A program made the translations under genes and the position numbers. Of a stretch of 9,115 nt of DNA, positions 6,908 through 9,115 are shown one piece after another. The notes under the pieces were generated by a model. That model made no database searches. It was given only the letters and a program-made list of their open reading frames with translations, and was not told the DNA's origin. The DNA is from Bacillota bacterium (GTDB lineage: Bacteria > Bacillota > Clostridia > Acetivibrionales > DSM-1351), in NCBI GenBank assembly GCA_023436485.1, contig JAEZIU010000079.1, positions 1 through 9,115 of the forward strand. The letters are read 5' to 3'. Position 1 is the stretch's first letter, and each line of letters starts with the position of its first letter.

Positions 6908-7379
6908 AAATGAGCAGGATATAGTTATAGTAGACAAAAAAATAGAAAGCCTTATAGAAAAAACAATAAAAATGTGTATGAAGTCAGAACAGCTTGACAA
7001 AGATTACGAAGTAAGTGTTTTAATTGTGGATGACAACGAAATAAGAGATATAAATAAGGAGCATAGGGATATAGATAAATCAACAGATGTCCTATCCTTC
7101 CCTATGGTAGATTTTAAGGACGGTAAGCTAATATCAGATGAAGGGGACTATGACCTTGAAATGGGCGAGTTAATTCTGGGAGATATTATTATTTCTGCTG
7201 AAACTGCCGAGAGACAGGCGGAAGCCTACGGCCACAGTTTTGAAAGAGAGATGGCTTTCCTAACAGCACATTCATGTTTCCACCTTTTAGGATATGATCA
7301 TATGGAAAAGAATGAGGAAGAGATAATGTTCAAAAAGCAGGAAGATATTTTGAAGGAAATCGGACTTCCCAGAGATTAA
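6894..7379 (+). CDS. ybeY: Endoribonuclease YbeY (rRNA maturation factor, UPF0054)
   Basis: This 161-residue protein has typical family length. It carries the signature HxxxHxxxxxH as 'HSCFHLLGYDH' (126-136); His126, His130 and His136 should bind the catalytic zinc. The conserved 'DKSTDVLSFP' (61-70) and 'LGDIIISAETAERQA' (95-109) are also present. In bacteria YbeY is a single-strand-specific endoribonuclease needed for 16S rRNA 3'-end processing and 70S ribosome quality control, acting with Era and ribosomal protein uS11 in systems studied. Finding era three genes downstream in the same operon fits that partnership. The start is TTG, overlapping pgpH by 14 bp, and dgkA follows after 8 bp. 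No missing residues are apparent. Confidence 0.96.
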   Translation: MIIIENEQDIVIVDKKIESLIEKTIKMCMKSEQLDKDYEVSVLIVDDNEIRDINKEHRDIDKSTDVLSFPMVDFKDGKLISDEGDYDLEMGELILGDIIISAETAERQAEAYGHSFEREMAFLTAHSCFHLLGYDHMEKNEEEIMFKKQEDILKEIGLPRD

Positions 7380-7387
7380 GGAGTGCT

Positions 7388-7765
7388 ATGAAGAACAGAA
7401 ATCCTATAGAGAGCTTTAATAATGCTTTTCAAGGCATTTGGTATACTATTGTAAATGAAAGAAACATGAAAATTCATTTAGTTATAGGTACGATAGTTAT
7501 ATTGCTGTCACTGTGGGTGCGTGTTAGCAAAATTGAGCTTACTGTACTTTGTCTTACAATAGCCATGGTAATTTGTTTTGAATTAATTAATACAGCTGTA
7601 GAAGTTCTTGTTAACATAATAGTTGATGTTTACCACCCAAAAGCAAAGATTATAAAGGACGTTTCAGCCGGAGCAGTTTTTGTATCGGCAATTTTTAGTA
7701 TTGTAATAGGAGTACTTATTCTGTCGGATAAAATTATACATAAATTTACTATTTTACTAGCATAG
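7388..7765 (+). CDS. dgkA: Undecaprenol/diacylglycerol kinase (DgkA family)
   Basis: This 125-residue integral membrane protein has three hydrophobic helices (about 28-46, 49-78 and 92-114), the DgkA fold. Catalytic-type residues align with a constant offset of 4 to E. coli DgkA: Glu24, Glu65, Asn68, Glu72, Lys90 and Asp91, in 'FELINTAVE' and 'HPKAKIIKDVSAG'. All the residues expected for metal and ATP binding appear present. The E. coli enzyme phosphorylates diacylglycerol, whereas in Gram-positive bacteria this gene usually encodes undecaprenol kinase, which recycles the C55 lipid carrier. The latter is more likely here, by lineage. The ribosome binding site AAGGAG (7378-7383) overlaps the ybeY stop and lies only 4 bases before ATG 7388, a short spacer. 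The gene ends 27 bp before cdd. Confidence 0.93.
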   Translation: MKNRNPIESFNNAFQGIWYTIVNERNMKIHLVIGTIVILLSLWVRVSKIELTVLCLTIAMVICFELINTAVEVLVNIIVDVYHPKAKIIKDVSAGAVFVSAIFSIVIGVLILSDKIIHKFTILLA

Positions 7766-7792
7766 TTGTATAAATAAAAAGGAGGCTTCAAG

Positions 7793-8182
7793 ATGAATGA
7801 TATGGAGCTAGCATCTTGTGCGAGAAAGGCTATGGATACAGCGTATACCCCTTATTCAAAATTCAGGGTGGGGGCTGCACTATTAACAGCTTCAGGTAAA
7901 GTATATACGGGTTGTAATGTTGAAATAGCTTCTTTCGGTGCAACAAACTGCGCAGAGAGAACTGCGATATTTAAGGCTGTTTCAGAAGAGGGCCGGATAA
8001 AAATTGACAAAATTGCTATAGCCAGTGATGATGAGGACTACATATATCCTTGCGGCATTTGCAGGCAAGTAATGGCTGAATTTGCAGATGATGAAATGGA
8101 ATTAATATGCACTAAAAAAAATGGTGAATATAAAAAAATAAGGTTTGGAGATTTACTTCCAAACGCATTCAGAACTTTTTAA
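7793..8182 (+). CDS. cdd: Cytidine deaminase (homotetrameric type)
   Basis: This is a 129-residue cytoplasmic enzyme of the short, tetrameric class. It converts cytidine and deoxycytidine to uridine and deoxyuridine in pyrimidine salvage. The zinc site is complete: 'NCAE' gives Cys53 with proton-shuttling Glu55, and 'PCGICRQ' gives Cys87 and Cys90. The substrate-contact segment 'GCNVEIASFGATNCAERTA' (40-58) is also intact. AAGGAGG (7779-7785) lies 7 bases before ATG 7793, giving a strong, well-spaced start. The gene has no obvious link to ribosome assembly, but its place between dgkA and era is the same in B. subtilis, so it reflects old conserved order. era follows after 19 bp. Confidence 0.97.
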   Translation: MNDMELASCARKAMDTAYTPYSKFRVGAALLTASGKVYTGCNVEIASFGATNCAERTAIFKAVSEEGRIKIDKIAIASDDEDYIYPCGICRQVMAEFADDEMELICTKKNGEYKKIRFGDLLPNAFRTF

Positions 8183-8201
8183 TAATATATTGGAGGAGAC
8201 A

Positions 8202-9098
8202 ATGTCATATAAATCAGGTTTCGTATCAGTAATAGGAAGGCCTAACGTAGGAAAATCAACACTTTTAAATACCGTAACAGGTCAGAAAATCGCAATTATG
8301 TCGGACAAGCCCCAGACTACAAGAAATACTATAAGAGGCGTTATAACAAATAAAGAATGCCAACTTATATTAATTGATACTCCGGGTATTCACAAGCCTA
8401 AAACTAAACTTGGAGAATACATGGTAAATGTTGCTGCTGATACAATCAAGGAAGTAGATTTGGTTCTGTTTCTGGTTGAAGCAAATGTACAGCCGGGAGC
8501 TCAGGATATTAACATAATAGAGCAGCTAAAGCAGGTAAAAACTCCAGTCTTTCTCATATTAAACAAGGTTGATCTGATTAACAAGGAAAAATTGCTGGCG
8601 ATAATAGACAGCTATAGTAAACTAATGAATTTTAAAGCGATTATTCCGATTTCAGCATTAAAAAATGATGGTATCGATATAATATTAAAAGAGGCATTGG
8701 ACTATATACCGGAGGGGCCGCAGTTTTTTTCGGAAGATATGCTGACTGATCAGCCTGAAAAAGTAATTGCAGCTGAAATGATTAGGGAGAAAGTGCTGCT
8801 TAATCTTGATGATGAGGTTCCTCACGGTGTTGGTGTGGAGGTTACATCCTTTAAGGAGAGGAATGATGGTCTAATAAATATTCAGGCCACCATATACTGC
8901 GAAAAAAGCTCCCACAAGGGTATAATCATAGGTAAGCAGGGAACCATGCTTAAAAAAATCGGGAGTGCTGCCAGATACGAAATTGAGCGTCTGCTGGACA
9001 CCAAAATATTTCTCGAACTATGGGTAAAGGTAAAACCCGATTGGAGAAACAGTGACAATATGCTCAAAACACTGGGTTATAAAACCAGTAAGAATTAA
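8202..9098 (+). CDS. era: Era GTPase, ribosome small-subunit assembly factor
   Basis: This 298-residue protein is the usual length for Era. The GTPase domain carries all motifs: G1 'GRPNVGKS' (12-19), G2 region 'QTTR' (38-41), G3 'DTPG' (59-62), G4 'NKVD' (121-124) and G5 'SAL' (151-153). The C-terminal KH RNA-binding domain (about 200-285) includes 'IIGKQG' (242-247). Era binds the 3' end of 16S rRNA and assists 30S maturation; it also sits at the membrane in some bacteria. The start is ATG 8202, preceded by GGAGGA (8192-8197). An upstream in-frame ATG at 8145 lies inside cdd, has no ribosome binding site and would add 19 unrelated residues, so it was rejected. Together with ybeY this forms a ribosome-maturation pair. 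The stop is 17 bp before the window end. Confidence 0.97.
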   Translation: MSYKSGFVSVIGRPNVGKSTLLNTVTGQKIAIMSDKPQTTRNTIRGVITNKECQLILIDTPGIHKPKTKLGEYMVNVAADTIKEVDLVLFLVEANVQPGAQDINIIEQLKQVKTPVFLILNKVDLINKEKLLAIIDSYSKLMNFKAIIPISALKNDGIDIILKEALDYIPEGPQFFSEDMLTDQPEKVIAAEMIREKVLLNLDDEVPHGVGVEVTSFKERNDGLINIQATIYCEKSSHKGIIIGKQGTMLKKIGSAARYEIERLLDTKIFLELWVKVKPDWRNSDNMLKTLGYKTSKN

Positions 9099-9100
9099 AA

Positions 9101-9115
9101 GGGTATACTCTTGGC
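9101..9115 (+). other. Possible start region of the next gene (recO by synteny)
   Basis: After the era stop, AAAAGGG (9097-9103) lies 7 bases before a TTG at 9111. This matches the pattern of the TTG starts of other genes in this operon. Only one full codon and two more bases are visible, so no protein can be recognised. In B. subtilis recO lies downstream of era, so recO is a reasonable guess and nothing more. No terminator is visible after era, so the operon probably continues. Confidence 0.25.

Noticed and set aside
7746..7774. Possible promoter between dgkA and cdd (TATAAA at 7769-7774)
   Set aside because: The hexamer 17 bases upstream (TTACTA) matches the -35 consensus poorly and there is no extended -10 spacing; AT-rich sequence gives such hits by chance.
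8004..8030. TTGACA at 8004-8009 inside cdd as an era promoter
   Set aside because: No TATAAT-like hexamer lies 16-18 bases downstream.
8145..8201. ATG 8145 as the start of era
   Set aside because: It lies inside cdd, has no ribosome binding site, and the extra residues do not belong to the Era N-terminus; ATG 8202 has GGAGGA upstream.
1..9115. Novel defence, mobile or biosynthetic system; CRISPR array; tRNA or riboswitch
   Set aside because: Every gene belongs to a known core family in a conserved order, the coding density is high, and no direct repeats, tRNA-like folds or long structured leaders were seen by eye. A covariance-model search of 982-1155 would settle the RNA question.

Overview
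The window is AT-rich, and every gene lies on the + strand. It looks like a stretch of chromosome from a spore-forming Firmicute, most likely a clostridium. Four things point that way: strong AGGAGG-type ribosome binding sites, three TTG start codons, sporulation genes (pdaA, yqfC, yqfD), and a gene order that matches the Bacillus subtilis block yqfC-yqfD-phoH-yqfF-ybeY-dgkA-cdd-era. The species cannot be fixed from sequence reading alone; a Ruminiclostridium/C. cellulolyticum-like organism is a guess.

Region 1 (1-1048) is the end of an upstream transcription unit. It holds the C-terminal part of one DUF881 protein, overlapped by 23 bp by a complete second DUF881 protein, followed by a clear rho-independent terminator. 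DUF881 proteins are membrane-anchored coiled-coil proteins. In B. subtilis the family (YlxW, YlxX) is encoded beside cell-division genes.

Region 2 (1049-1155) is the only sizeable intergenic gap and probably carries the promoter(s) for everything downstream. No gap in the window exceeds 300 bases.

Region 3 (1156-9098) is a tightly packed run of nine genes with gaps of 3 to 33 bp and one 14-bp overlap. It reads as one operon. Three sporulation genes come first: pdaA (cortex muramic-delta-lactam formation), then yqfC and yqfD. Housekeeping genes follow: phoH (PhoH-type ATPase), pgpH (membrane HD-domain c-di-AMP phosphodiesterase), ybeY (metal-dependent endoribonuclease for rRNA maturation), dgkA (undecaprenol/diacylglycerol kinase), cdd (cytidine deaminase) and era (ribosome-assembly GTPase). 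The common themes are ribosome maturation (ybeY, era, possibly phoH), the envelope and its lipid carrier (pdaA, dgkA, pgpH through c-di-AMP) and sporulation. The last 17 bases may contain the start of the next gene, possibly recO by synteny.

I found no mobile element, CRISPR array, RNA gene or undescribed defence or biosynthetic system. The points worth a second look are the pdaA gene at the head of the operon, the paired DUF881 proteins that differ in their key motif, the modular look of YqfD, and the control region in front of pdaA.
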